NCBI RefSeq assembly: GCF_003149105.1
Contig: NZ_QGDS01000001.1
Location: 651,942-715,941 of the forward strand
Length of the DNA: 64,000 bases
DNA from: Faecalicatena contorta
GTDB taxonomy: Bacteria; Bacillota; Clostridia; Lachnospirales; Lachnospiraceae
Direction of reading: 5' to 3'
Positions 34,128-42,955 of this stretch are shown here, piece after piece (the first letter of the stretch is position 1; each line of letters opens with the position of its first letter). Position numbers and translations under genes: made by a program. Below the pieces are notes generated by a model. It did not search any database and was not told where the DNA came from. It was given only the letters and a program-made list of their open reading frames with translations.

Positions 34128-35727
34128 CTTGGTTTCCTCCATTCAGCCAGGTCCTAATCATTTGTGCAGAAATCTCAGGATTAGTTTCTGCAAATTCTCT
34201 TACATTTTCTCTCAATTCCCTGCTCTTTTCATTCTGCAGCTGCAAAATTTCCGGCTTCATAGTTTCTTCGGGAATCAGGAACTCTTCAAATTCTTCCTCT
34301 TCCTCGACTTCAACTGCTTGTTTCTTCCGCCTTCTTCTAAGCAGAATTACAATCAGCAGAATAACAAGAAGAGCTATGACTGCCGCTGCTATAATAATTG
34401 GAAGATACTCTTTTACTGTGCCTGCAATATTTATAGCTGCCGCCTCCTTAGTTTCCCCGTCTTTAGGCTCATAGAAAGGCGAGTTTACAATTGTAATTTT
34501 TTCCTTTCGGTCTGCTGCTGCAATGCCTGTTGCATTTCCGACAAGGTCCAGAAGCTGGTTCATACTGATATTGCTGAGTGAATCACTGTTAATTGCCACA
34601 GATACCGTTAAATCCTCCAACACTCCAGGATCTAATGCTCCTTGTTCCTTTACCTGGTTTACAAGATAATCTCTTGTTGCACTTTCACTCACTACCGTGC
34701 CATCGGCCGCCGCTGTATCTGCATTGTACTCTGTTTCGTCGGCATTGGTCTCTGTACCGGCTACACCGCCGGCAGTGCCGCTGCCGTCCGTTACCGTCCT
34801 ATCAGTACTTTCATTAGATACAATTCCTGTCTTATCCTTCTCATCAATCTTCTCCGGAGTATTATAAGTCGTTGTCTCACGGACAACCTTCTCCATATTG
34901 ACTTTCCCCCGGGCTGAAACCCGTATATTATTATTTCCAAAAAACGGCTCCAGGACATTGATAACCTTTTTGGAAATCTGGGTCTCAATCAACTTGGCAA
35001 TCTCTTCCCCTGCATCTCCCGACGTTCCTGCTTCATCCGGATTTACTGAAACCTCCAGTCCGTTTCCGTCAAACACAGATACGTTTTCCATCTGCATATC
35101 CGGCACGCTCCTGGCAACCAGGCGCTGTATTGCTAAAGCCTGCTTTTCTGAAGGAGAGTCACCATTTTCCATCGTAACAACAGCAGAAGCACTTGTTACC
35201 GATTTATTCTCTGGATCTGACAGGACATACTTCTCTTCATCAGCCAAGGCTATTGTTACTTTAGCATCTTTTACGCCGTCAAAAAGACGGATAGTAGCAC
35301 CAATACGATTCTGCAAATCATAAAGCTTATATGTCTGCTTCTCTGTATCAGTGGTCATTCCGCCCGCATTTTCTGTAAAAACATCATATGTAAAACCACT
35401 TTTAGGATATCCTTCATATGCCAGGTCAGCTCTGGTCTGGTCTGCTATATCTTCAGGAACAAGAATATTTCCGTTATCATTATACTGATATTCCACCCCT
35501 GACTCCTGCAGCTTGCCCACAATCTGAGTCGCTTCCTCCTTGGTCACTCCGGAAAATAGCGTTGTGTATTCCTTATGATTCAAAATCAACGCTATAATTA
35601 CTGCAGCAGCTATGAGTGCAACCGCTCCTCCTGCAACCAAAACTTTCGTCTTTGTACTGTATTTGCCTAAAAATTGTTTTACATCTTCTATTTTTAGTTT
35701 TAATTTTTCCATGTTTTCAGCCAACAT
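34105..35727 (-). CDS. fliF: Flagellar MS-ring protein FliF
   Basis: FliF makes the MS-ring in the membrane. Two membrane helices (VLVAGGAVALIAAAVIIALIL near residue 30 and IIIAAAVIALLVILLIVILL near 450) flank a large extracellular region with the ring-building motif domain. The acidic C-terminus (EEEEEFEEFLIPEETMKPEI) binds FliG. The start is uncertain: the ATG at 35727 lies directly after AAAGG, and another ATG five codons later is also possible. Confidence 0.95.
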   Translation of the reverse strand: MLAENMEKLKLKIEDVKQFLGKYSTKTKVLVAGGAVALIAAAVIIALILNHKEYTTLFSGVTKEEATQIVGKLQESGVEYQYNDNGNILVPEDIADQTRADLAYEGYPKSGFTYDVFTENAGGMTTDTEKQTYKLYDLQNRIGATIRLFDGVKDAKVTIALADEEKYVLSDPENKSVTSASAVVTMENGDSPSEKQALAIQRLVARSVPDMQMENVSVFDGNGLEVSVNPDEAGTSGDAGEEIAKLIETQISKKVINVLEPFFGNNNIRVSARGKVNMEKVVRETTTYNTPEKIDEKDKTGIVSNESTDRTVTDGSGTAGGVAGTETNADETEYNADTAAADGTVVSESATRDYLVNQVKEQGALDPGVLEDLTVSVAINSDSLSNISMNQLLDLVGNATGIAAADRKEKITIVNSPFYEPKDGETKEAAAINIAGTVKEYLPIIIAAAVIALLVILLIVILLRRRRKKQAVEVEEEEEFEEFLIPEETMKPEILQLQNEKSRELRENVREFAETNPEISAQMIRTWLNGGNQDGSKSAE

Positions 35728-35745
35728 CCTTTATCTTTTTATTAC

Positions 35746-36051
35746 TTATAAACTGATCCTCATCAATTCATTATAAGACTCAACCGCCTTATTTCTTAGC
35801 TGAACCAACATGTCTACAGACAACTGTGCCTCCGATGCTGCAATAGTCACAGTATGTACATCATCAATCTGTCCAGTTGACAACAGATACTGCTGTTGTT
35901 CCAGTTCCTTTTGTGTATCGGTAACATCCTTCACTGCATTTTCAAAAATACCTTTAAAAATTCCAGCGCTGCTATTTTCTGTCTGAGCAGTCTTTCCTGT
36001 TTCTGCAAGACTCCCCCATAATTGTATTGGTGTGATAAATCCTGTCTCCAT
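35746..36051 (-). CDS. fliE: Flagellar MS-ring/rod adapter FliE
   Basis: FliE joins the MS-ring to the rod. About 101 residues with the C-terminal family signature (VTIAASEAQLSVDMLVQLRNKAVESYNELMRISL). The ATG at 36051 follows AGGAGG with six nt and begins METGF; 17 further codons upstream would overlap flgB and are not family-like. It lies 10 bp after flgB, without flgC between them. Confidence 0.93.
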   Translation of the reverse strand: METGFITPIQLWGSLAETGKTAQTENSSAGIFKGIFENAVKDVTDTQKELEQQQYLLSTGQIDDVHTVTIAASEAQLSVDMLVQLRNKAVESYNELMRISL

Positions 36052-36061
36052 CTTCTGCCTC

Positions 36062-36457
36062 CTACTGACCCTTAATTGCAGTTCTAAGTCTAGCAATGTC
36101 ACTATTTACTGAGCTCAATCCATATTGATACTGCAGCGCTGTTCTGCTCATCTCAATTAACTGCACATCTGCATTCACATTATTACCGTCTAATCTGGCA
36201 GACTCACTTTGGGATTCCTGAACAGAGGTCTGCGCCCCTGAAATTGCTTTTTGAATCTGGGTCCGGTTCCCTGTCTCCATTGCCGCCTTCAGCCTGCTCT
36301 GGTAATTCTCCTCAAAAGTCACATACTTGGACTTATACCCCGGTGTGTCCACATTGGCAAGGTTATTTGATATAGCCCCCTGCTTTTCCCACAGATAATC
36401 CAGCGATTTCGCTACCATAGAAATTGAATTACCCCAAAACCCATTGATACCTGACAT
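36062..36457 (-). CDS. flgB: Flagellar basal-body rod protein FlgB
   Basis: About 131 residues with the rod-family N-terminus (SISMVAKSLDYLWEKQGAISNNLANVDTPGYKSKYVTFEENYQ) and the C-terminal SSVNSDIARLRTAIKGQ. The N-D-T-P-G-Y-K form is typical of FlgB. The ATG at 36457 follows AAAGGAGG with six nt; the twelve upstream codons lack a ribosome site. It is the first gene of the long flagellar operon. Confidence 0.93.
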   Translation of the reverse strand: MSGINGFWGNSISMVAKSLDYLWEKQGAISNNLANVDTPGYKSKYVTFEENYQSRLKAAMETGNRTQIQKAISGAQTSVQESQSESARLDGNNVNADVQLIEMSRTALQYQYGLSSVNSDIARLRTAIKGQ

Positions 36458-36535
36458 GTTGTTCCTCCTTTTATTGCTCTGATTCTGCAACAATTATTTT
36501 AAAACAAAACTTGCTATTTATTGATATTTTTCGAC

Positions 36536-36547
36536 ATTATAAGTCAA
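36536..36547 (-). promoter_or_regulatory. Possible promoter elements upstream of flgB
   Basis: A TATAAT (minus strand, 36536-36541) lies about 80 nt before the flgB ATG. A TTGACT sits immediately upstream of it, too close to be its -35 box, and no good -35 is seen at 17 nt. This is the only promoter-like signal in the short gap before the long operon, so the operon start remains open. Confidence 0.25.
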
Positions 36548-36553
36548 AAAAAA

Positions 36554-38695
36554 TTAACACACTATGTATTTTTTCTCAAAATCAGCCACCGGCATCGGCC
36601 TGTCAAATAAGTATCCCTGCCCAAGTTCGCATCCGTATCGTTTGAGAATCTCTCTCTGGGGTACAGTCTCAATTCCTTCTGCCACTGTATGTGTAAGCTT
36701 TAAATCCCTGCACATATGTAATATATATTCTGTAATCGTTCTGGACTTTCCTTTGCTCTCTATCTTATCCACCAGACTTTTATCCAGCTTAATCTCATCA
36801 AAGTCTGCAATTGACAGAATCGCTAAATCAGAATACCGTGAGCCAAAATCATCCAATGATATGGAAAATCCCATTCTTTGAAGCTCTCCCAGCAATTCAC
36901 GCAATTCATGACGTTCAAGCAGCCCCATATTTTCAGTAATCTCTATCGTAATCAAATGGGGAGGTACCCTGTACCGGTCACAAATCATTCTCATCTTTTT
37001 CACAATATCTTCTTCTGTTAGGGTAACTCTGGAAAAGTTCACGGAAATGTTCATAGATTCTATACCTGATGACTTCCACTTCTTAATGAGACGGCACACG
37101 CTCTCCAACATATGCATATCGATGTAACGAATCAATCCTTCTGATTCATACCTGTCGATAAAAGCAATCGGAGGTACAATGCTTCCTTCTTCATCAATAT
37201 ATCTCACCAGTGCTTCTGCTCCTCCGATTTTTCCTGTTTTCAGGTTAATCTGAGGCTGCAGGTAAACCCGGAACCGATTATCGCTAATCTCTTCTCTTAG
37301 TTTTCCTGAAAGGACTGTCTGATATTTGCTCCTGGTTTCAATCTGCTTGCCGGTTTCCAGTCTCTCATTGTAATGGTTCATCTTAGCAAGACTCATCTTT
37401 TCATTGGCAACGGAAATATGATATTCAATATCGTTTTCTCCGTCATAATAACTTGAACCCACGGACACCTGAAACTGGTCATCCCATTTTGCCCGTTCCG
37501 CAAGCTCTTTTACAATGTGTTCGAACGCAGCTTTATCCATATTTCTTCCAAAAGCCATGAATTCATCTTCTCCAATACGGTAAACATCATCTCCAAAAAA
37601 TGATTTTAATACCTCCGCAGTGTGAATCAGCATGAAATCACCCCATTGGCGCCCATATGCATTGTTGACAGTACGAAGCCTGTCTATGTCTGCCACCAAA
37701 ACCCCAAACCTGCAGAATTCATGCCTGCCCATCTGTGCCAGCCTGTCCAGATAACTTCTGCGGTTCCCGACTTCCGTGAGTTCATCCACATTACTCAGAT
37801 AAACAACTCGGTCTGCAAGCATTCGGTGTCTCATCTCATTTGTAAAAAAAACTGCCGCAGATTTCAGGAAAACTGTTGTGTCAAGATTCTCCCGTGGATT
37901 ACTCACTCCCAAAAGCCCAATAATTTGCCCTTCTGACTTCACTGGAACTATCATGAACTTCAGGATTCCCAATTCACGGAACGCCTTGTATTCTTCACCA
38001 TCCTCCGGCACCACTTCCTCCAGAGAGACGAGAACTTTGCCTTTTTCCGTAGACAAACGGTGTAAAAAGTCGCGAACCTTCTCAAAAGAAATATCTTCCA
38101 GAAGGTTTACCATAGGCCTTTCTGTCGGCATACGCCACCGGAATGCATCTGACACGATTTCCTTATCAAGGTCAAACCACAGCGTATATGCACTTTCTGC
38201 CCTATAATACCCCGCAACCACATACAAGAATTCTTCCGCTATACTGTCAAACTTTTCCTTCTTGTCGTATTGGTTCAAAATGCCTGCGCATTTGACCAAA
38301 GCTTTTTCAGCGGAAAGTTCTGCTTTCAGCCTGTTCTCCAGCTCCACCTCTTCCGTAATATCGGAGGAAATTCCCAGGTGAAATCTTTTTCCATCACTTT
38401 CCACCAGCAGATCTTTACTTAGAAGGTGCTTTCCCATCTTCTTATTGAAGTATTTCCATACATAACTGCCTTCTGCAAACATATTGCGAGGACAAAAATC
38501 ACAAGGACTTTCGTTACCCTGAAGTATTTGATAACAGGGCTTTTCAAACCATTCTTCTTTAGGAATGTTCCCCAAAGCATTTATTGCCTTCTTATTCAGA
38601 TAATACAGCTTGTAATCTTCTAGACCGGAAAGATATATAATATCATTTCCTTCATCTAAAACCGAGGTTAAGACCTCTTGAAAGTCATTTCCCAT
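36554..38695 (-). CDS. PAS-GAF-GGDEF-EAL cyclic-di-GMP protein
   Basis: A 713-residue predicted cyclic-di-GMP turnover protein. It has an N-terminal PAS-like domain (about 10-115, with the CYQILQGNESPCDFCPRN cysteine motif), a GAF-like region (about 130-290), a GGDEF domain (about 295-445) and an EAL domain (about 455-705). The EAL side keeps AEALVR, IEITEN, SLDDFGS and AEGIET, so phosphodiesterase activity is likely. The GGDEF motif reads RIGEDEF, a change at the second glycine, so cyclase activity is doubtful. It sits 97 bp upstream of flgB and points the same way, consistent with a role in motility control. Confidence 0.92.
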   Translation of the reverse strand: MGNDFQEVLTSVLDEGNDIIYLSGLEDYKLYYLNKKAINALGNIPKEEWFEKPCYQILQGNESPCDFCPRNMFAEGSYVWKYFNKKMGKHLLSKDLLVESDGKRFHLGISSDITEEVELENRLKAELSAEKALVKCAGILNQYDKKEKFDSIAEEFLYVVAGYYRAESAYTLWFDLDKEIVSDAFRWRMPTERPMVNLLEDISFEKVRDFLHRLSTEKGKVLVSLEEVVPEDGEEYKAFRELGILKFMIVPVKSEGQIIGLLGVSNPRENLDTTVFLKSAAVFFTNEMRHRMLADRVVYLSNVDELTEVGNRRSYLDRLAQMGRHEFCRFGVLVADIDRLRTVNNAYGRQWGDFMLIHTAEVLKSFFGDDVYRIGEDEFMAFGRNMDKAAFEHIVKELAERAKWDDQFQVSVGSSYYDGENDIEYHISVANEKMSLAKMNHYNERLETGKQIETRSKYQTVLSGKLREEISDNRFRVYLQPQINLKTGKIGGAEALVRYIDEEGSIVPPIAFIDRYESEGLIRYIDMHMLESVCRLIKKWKSSGIESMNISVNFSRVTLTEEDIVKKMRMICDRYRVPPHLITIEITENMGLLERHELRELLGELQRMGFSISLDDFGSRYSDLAILSIADFDEIKLDKSLVDKIESKGKSRTITEYILHMCRDLKLTHTVAEGIETVPQREILKRYGCELGQGYLFDRPMPVADFEKKYIVC

Positions 38696-38935
38696 ACTTG
38701 CCCGTACTCCTTTGTATGTCGTACCATTTCCTGCTGTATTTCCAATTTATGACATGATTACTCCGTCACATACAAATTTTACTACATATCACTTTAGTAA
38801 TCAAGCCCAAATCTGAAATTATATGCCATTTTTAGCATCTTTTGCTATCTTTTAAAATACATTTAACATTCCAGCATATGGAAAAGCATGTATGGAATAG
38901 ATGTTTTTAGGTATCTAATTTTATGGATATAAGTA
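38696..38935 (-). other. Intergenic gap with one weak promoter-like signal
   Basis: No gene is seen here. The stretch is AT-rich. A minus-strand TATAAT at 38818-38823 lies about 120 nt upstream of the GGDEF/EAL gene but has no clear -35. No convincing terminator follows the FlhB-like gene. Confidence 0.4.
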
Positions 38936-39220
38936 TTATTCCTTTTCCTCCCCGGGAAGATAATTTAAAAAGTAAATATAAATGTCTACAATTGCCTGAT
39001 ACAGCTCTTCCGGGATCTCAGCCCCCAGCTCCAATTGGGTCAGCATCGTTGCCAGAGAATTGTCTTCGTAAACGGGTACCCCGTTTTCCTTTGCAATCTC
39101 AATCATTTTTTCCGCCATATACCCTATGCCGGATGCCACAATAACTGGAGATGCCTGCTTATTTTCATCATAAGTCAACGCAACTGCCTTTTGATTAAGT
39201 AATTCCTTAAATTCTGACAT
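38936..39220 (-). CDS. FlhB cytoplasmic-domain-like protein (FhlB/YlqH type)
   Basis: A 94-residue protein matching only the C-terminal cytoplasmic part of FlhB: KAVALTYDENKQASPVIVASGIGYMAEKMIEIAKENGVPVYEDNSLATMLTQLELGAEIPEELYQAI. It has no membrane segments and no NPTH cleavage motif. In Bacillus the homologue YlqH/FhlX can partly replace the FlhB C-terminal fragment. The ATG at 39220 is preferred over an upstream TTG. It overlaps the end of the preceding gene by 14 bp, as in the Bacillus ylqG-ylqH pair. Confidence 0.9.
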   Translation of the reverse strand: MSEFKELLNQKAVALTYDENKQASPVIVASGIGYMAEKMIEIAKENGVPVYEDNSLATMLTQLELGAEIPEELYQAIVDIYIYFLNYLPGEEKE

Positions 39221-40634
39221 TGACTGAATTCTTCCTTTCAAATATTTTAGGAAATGCGTCTGATATTGCTATGGATTCCTGACCGGTTTCTACAAATATT
39301 TCCTCCGCCCTGATTCCATTTTCCGTCATAATTTTCGTGATATCTTCTGTGATTTTACGGCTCTTATCTTCCAGCTTTTCTGGACAATTCAACTGCATTC
39401 TGATGTTTCCGTCCTGATAAACAAAGTACATATCAAAAAAGCCCACATCTTCAATATCAAATTTAATGAGGCCCTGCACCGCTCTTTTTCCTGGTTCCTT
39501 CTGTTCCCCCTGGCCCTGTGCATCAGGGTCCACCCACATTTCCGCAAACATGAGGCGTCCTCCCACCTGCAGCGGAAGCATCATATGCAATACCGGCATA
39601 TAAACACTTTCATTAAGCAGTATGGACTGCATGAGATTCTGAAACACAGCTTTCTGTTCAATCCCCGCTTCCCCTGCCATGCCGGCCCGGACCAGTTCGG
39701 TAAACTTATTCATCCACTGATTCTCTTTTGAAACCTTTTCAAACTCAGTATTCGCCAGCACCTGAAACAGGACAGATGATTCAAAGCCCTGAAAATACTT
39801 CTGCATCCCCGGATACCGCAGCAGTTGTTCAAAGGAATCCAAAACCCTGTCCGGCATTCCATTCTCACAGCGCGCGGCATAGGACGCCAGAAGTGCCGCC
39901 AAATCCCTCATACTGCCTCTCTCATGGCTCCTTGATATGTAGAGGTTCAAAAAAGGCAGAACCTGTCCGCGGATTGTCTCCAGATTCTCCCTCATCTCTT
40001 TGCCGGGTGCATTATAATTAATTTGTCCTTCCAGTTGTTCCAGCCGTTCCCTTCCATCGGGATACATCTGTCCTTTTATCTGGTTCAGTGTCTGACGGAT
40101 ATTTTCCATAAGATGGGGTGTCTCTGCCATGTCTGTATACCGCCTCAGAAAATCGAGGATTCCCGCCTTAAGCTCCAGAGGACTGTTTGAATTCATCACT
40201 TGCCTGAACAGTGAAAAAAAAGCTCCGCTGAAACGGACGGCAGCATTATTCTGTCCTTTCAGCAATCCTGGCAGCTCCTGAGGACGCACTTCTATCATAC
40301 GAAGAAACTCAGCCAGATTCTTTGCAAAATCTTCCCCCATACCTGACTGTGCCAGTGTACCCATACCTCTCATAAATAACTTCGAAAACTCCTCAGCCAT
40401 CCCAGGACTTTCCTTCATCTGCTGGATAAAAGTGCCATAATTTGATTCATACTGGAACTTCAGGCCTACATCCTGCCCTTGCGCAGAATCACTCCTGGCA
40501 TCCGGCTTCATAACCCTTTCCGGATTCACCTGTCCCTGGATAGACGGGTCAGTAGTCTTTACAGGATTTGCTCTTACCTGGTTTGAATTGTCGTATCCGG
40601 TCATCGGAGTTGTGACTTTTAAAATATTTGACAT
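39207..40634 (-). CDS. Large hypothetical partner of the FlhB-like protein (YlqG/FliK-like region)
   Basis: About 475 residues, mostly helical, with a polar N-terminus and a C-terminal domain (IKFDIEDVGFFDMYFVYQDGNIRMQLNCPEKLEDKS) that resembles the secreted-ruler C-terminal fold of FliK-like proteins in general shape only. The ATG at 40634 has a TAGGTG site six nt ahead; 32 upstream codons are open but lack one. Genes of this kind precede the FlhB-like gene in Bacillus (ylqG). The function is unknown; a link to flagellar export switching is inferred from its neighbour. Confidence 0.72.
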   Translation of the reverse strand: MSNILKVTTPMTGYDNSNQVRANPVKTTDPSIQGQVNPERVMKPDARSDSAQGQDVGLKFQYESNYGTFIQQMKESPGMAEEFSKLFMRGMGTLAQSGMGEDFAKNLAEFLRMIEVRPQELPGLLKGQNNAAVRFSGAFFSLFRQVMNSNSPLELKAGILDFLRRYTDMAETPHLMENIRQTLNQIKGQMYPDGRERLEQLEGQINYNAPGKEMRENLETIRGQVLPFLNLYISRSHERGSMRDLAALLASYAARCENGMPDRVLDSFEQLLRYPGMQKYFQGFESSVLFQVLANTEFEKVSKENQWMNKFTELVRAGMAGEAGIEQKAVFQNLMQSILLNESVYMPVLHMMLPLQVGGRLMFAEMWVDPDAQGQGEQKEPGKRAVQGLIKFDIEDVGFFDMYFVYQDGNIRMQLNCPEKLEDKSRKITEDITKIMTENGIRAEEIFVETGQESIAISDAFPKIFERKNSVNVRI

Positions 40635-40651
40635 TTTTTCACCTACCGTAA

Positions 40652-40678
40652 TTATTTTTCTGTCTTTTTTGTCGATAT
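40652..40678 (+). promoter_or_regulatory. Sigma-28 type promoter for cheA-cheW-cheB
   Basis: TTAT at 40652-40655, 15 nt, then GTCGATAT at 40671-40678, in the same spacing as the fliC and C39 sites. It lies about 130 nt upstream of cheA. Confidence 0.55.
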
Positions 40679-40681
40679 ATA

Positions 40682-40690
40682 TGTTATAAT
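40682..40690 (+). promoter_or_regulatory. Extended -10 sigma-A promoter upstream of cheA
   Basis: TGTTATAAT is a perfect extended -10 (TGnTATAAT), overlapping the region just after the sigma-28-type site. There is no good -35, which extended -10 promoters often lack. A second TATAAT at 40702-40707 is less well placed. Confidence 0.5.
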
Positions 40691-40704
40691 GGGCGTATGT
40701 GTAT

Positions 40705-40719
40705 AATGAATGATTCATT
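40705..40719. promoter_or_regulatory. 15-bp perfect palindrome downstream of the cheA promoters
   Basis: AATGAAT-g-ATTCATT is a perfect inverted repeat around one central base, between the divergent cheA and FlhB-like operons and just downstream of both cheA promoter signals. It is a possible operator; no regulator is known. Confidence 0.35.
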
Positions 40720-40810
40720 TTTTGTCCCAAAATATGTTAAGAGTACATTACCACACATTCCCTTCTGTTTGCAATATTTTTAACAAATATAAAATAAGGC
40801 GGTGCAAATT

Positions 40811-42874
40811 ATGGATAATACTACAGATAGCTTGCTCGAGACTTTTCTATTTGAGACAAACTCTCTTTTAGAGCAACTAGATGAAAGGCTTATTAATGCT
40901 GAAAAGGATGGCAGCTTTACGGAAGACGACGTAAATGAAATTTTTCGAAGTATGCATACAATCAAAGGTTCTTCTGCCATGTTGGAGTTTCACTCTTTAA
41001 TGGAAGTAGCTCATCACATCGAAGACCTCTTTTTTTACATACGTGAAAACGGAATGGACACTTTAGACGACGAGCAGAAAAGTGATCTTTTTGACCTAAT
41101 GTTTAAGTCCATGGACAGGCTCAGGGCCGATATCGTCCGTGTAGAGAATAGTCAACCTCTCGATTCAGATATTACATACTTTATAAACGAGATCAATGGT
41201 TTCCTGAAAAGAATCCAAAAAGCAGGAGAAGCCAGTGTATCCGCATCTTCTCTCACTGCTTCTGCGGGCAATCTTTCGCTGGGTACCCAGTACAAAACAG
41301 ATGCACCTTACCTGCTCCAGGTTTTCTTTGAACCTGACTGTGGTATGGAGAATCTTCGTTCTTTCATGCTGGTAACCGCACTGGAAGAAAAGGATTTATC
41401 ATTTCAATTTTTCCCGGAAGACGTGGAGACAAATTCACAAACCAAGATCATCATTGCAGAAAATGGCTTTATACTCGCATTTACTTCCGAAGAGGATGCA
41501 GAAAGTGCAATCCGGGTTTTAAAGAATACAAGTAACATCCATACATATGAATTAATCCCGAACGCAGTTGAAGTACAGAAATCAGAGACATCACCGGCAG
41601 ATACGGAGCATGAAAAAGGCCCCCAGACTGCCGCTGCTTCAGGTACCCAGCCTTCCGGTCCTTCTGCCACGCTTCCGTCCCATGCAAAGCAAAGCTTAAT
41701 CAGCGTAAACCTGAGCAAGCTGGACAAGCTCATGGCAGTCGTTGGTGAGATTGTTATTACCGAATCTATGGTAATTGCCTCTCCTGAACTGCAAAATATA
41801 AAGCTGGATAATTTCCTGAAATCAGCACGCCAGCTCCGCAAGCTGACCGATGACCTGCAGGATATTGCAATGTCGCTGAGAATCGTTTCCGTTTCCAGTG
41901 TATTCCAAAAAATGAACCGTATTGTCCGGGATATGAAGAAGACATTAAATAAAGATGTCCGTCTGACGATCATCGGAGAAGATACGGAAGTAGATAAGAC
42001 CATTGTGGACAGCATTTCAGATCCGATTATGCACATTGTCCGCAACTCTATGGACCACGGAATTGAAGATGACGTACAGGACAGACTGGATGCCGGAAAG
42101 GATGCACAGGCAGAGATTATACTTACCGCAAAGCATACGGGAAGTGAAGTCATTATTTCAGTAGAGGACGACGGCAAAGGTATGGATGCGACTGCCATCC
42201 TTGCAAAAGCAAGCCGCGCCGGTCTTTTGACAAAACCAGAGGAGGAGTATTCCAGAAAAGAAATTCTTTCTCTGCTTATGCTTCCAGGATTTTCCACCAA
42301 CTCTGAAGTCACCGAGTTCTCAGGCAGAGGAGTAGGGCTGGATGTTGTCCGCAAGAATGTGGAAGCAATCGGCGGTGTGATTAGTATTACCAGTGAAAAG
42401 GGCAAAGGAAGCTGTACGACCCTGAAGCTTCCGCTGACACTTGCAATTGTGGATGGTATGGAAATCTCCATAGGAGGAAACATATTTACAATTCCCATTG
42501 CCAATATCAGACAGTCCTTTAAAGCTACAAATGACGACATTATTTTAGATGCTTCCGGTCATGAGATTATAAAATGTATGGATGAATTCTTCCCTATTGT
42601 CCGCATCCGTGATTTATTCCAGATGCAGGATGGGTTCACCGATATCAGTGAAGGTATTATTATGTGGGTAGAGGCAAGTGACAAATCCTACTGTATCTTC
42701 GTAGACCAGCTAATTGGGGAACAGCAGGTTGTGGTTAAGCCATTTCCTCCATACCTTAACAACTTTAATATTAAGCGCTCCGGCATCAGCGGCTGTACTG
42801 TTCTTGGCGATGGTAACATCAGCATCATTTTAGATGTTGCCAACATGTATACTGCAGCACAGGAGATGTTTTAG
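40811..42874 (+). CDS. cheA: Chemotaxis histidine kinase CheA
   Basis: CheA phosphorylates CheY, CheB and CheV. About 687 residues: the P1 domain with phospho-acceptor His49 in RSMHTIKGSSAML, a P2-like region, P3 dimerisation, the P4 kinase with N-box VRNSMDHGIED, G1 DDGKGMD and G2 FSGRGVGLDVV, and a CheW-like P5 domain. All kinase motifs are intact. The ATG at 40811 has AAGGCGG upstream; a GTG three codons earlier is too close to it. It is first of the plus-strand cheA-cheW-cheB unit, while the other che genes are in the long minus-strand operon. Confidence 0.97.
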   Translation: MDNTTDSLLETFLFETNSLLEQLDERLINAEKDGSFTEDDVNEIFRSMHTIKGSSAMLEFHSLMEVAHHIEDLFFYIRENGMDTLDDEQKSDLFDLMFKSMDRLRADIVRVENSQPLDSDITYFINEINGFLKRIQKAGEASVSASSLTASAGNLSLGTQYKTDAPYLLQVFFEPDCGMENLRSFMLVTALEEKDLSFQFFPEDVETNSQTKIIIAENGFILAFTSEEDAESAIRVLKNTSNIHTYELIPNAVEVQKSETSPADTEHEKGPQTAAASGTQPSGPSATLPSHAKQSLISVNLSKLDKLMAVVGEIVITESMVIASPELQNIKLDNFLKSARQLRKLTDDLQDIAMSLRIVSVSSVFQKMNRIVRDMKKTLNKDVRLTIIGEDTEVDKTIVDSISDPIMHIVRNSMDHGIEDDVQDRLDAGKDAQAEIILTAKHTGSEVIISVEDDGKGMDATAILAKASRAGLLTKPEEEYSRKEILSLLMLPGFSTNSEVTEFSGRGVGLDVVRKNVEAIGGVISITSEKGKGSCTTLKLPLTLAIVDGMEISIGGNIFTIPIANIRQSFKATNDDIILDASGHEIIKCMDEFFPIVRIRDLFQMQDGFTDISEGIIMWVEASDKSYCIFVDQLIGEQQVVVKPFPPYLNNFNIKRSGISGCTVLGDGNISIILDVANMYTAAQEMF

Positions 42875-42900
42875 ACAACGGTCATGCAGAGCATGACCCG

Positions 42901-42926
42901 CGCCCCGCAGAAAGTGTGCCGGGGCG
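42901..42926 (+). promoter_or_regulatory. GC-rich hairpin between cheA and cheW
   Basis: CGCCCCG and CGGGGCG pair over 7 bp around a 12-nt loop, 26 nt after the cheA stop and 29 nt before the cheW ATG. No U-run follows, so it is not an ordinary terminator. It may affect mRNA processing or the cheA:cheW ratio. Confidence 0.6.
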
Positions 42927-42955
42927 TACTTGATAAAATGATTGGAGGTTTGATT

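Noticed and set aside
36536..36547. Strong consensus promoter before flgB from TTGACT and TATAAT
   Set aside because: The two boxes are adjacent instead of 17 nt apart, so they cannot act together; only a low-confidence entry is kept.
41404..42540. Long open frame (378 codons) antisense to cheA
   Set aside because: It is the reverse reading of a strongly conserved kinase gene, has no ribosome site and a Ser/Thr-rich composition typical of antisense frames.
42901..42926. Intrinsic terminator after cheA
   Set aside because: The stem has no U-run behind it and cheW follows closely in the same direction.
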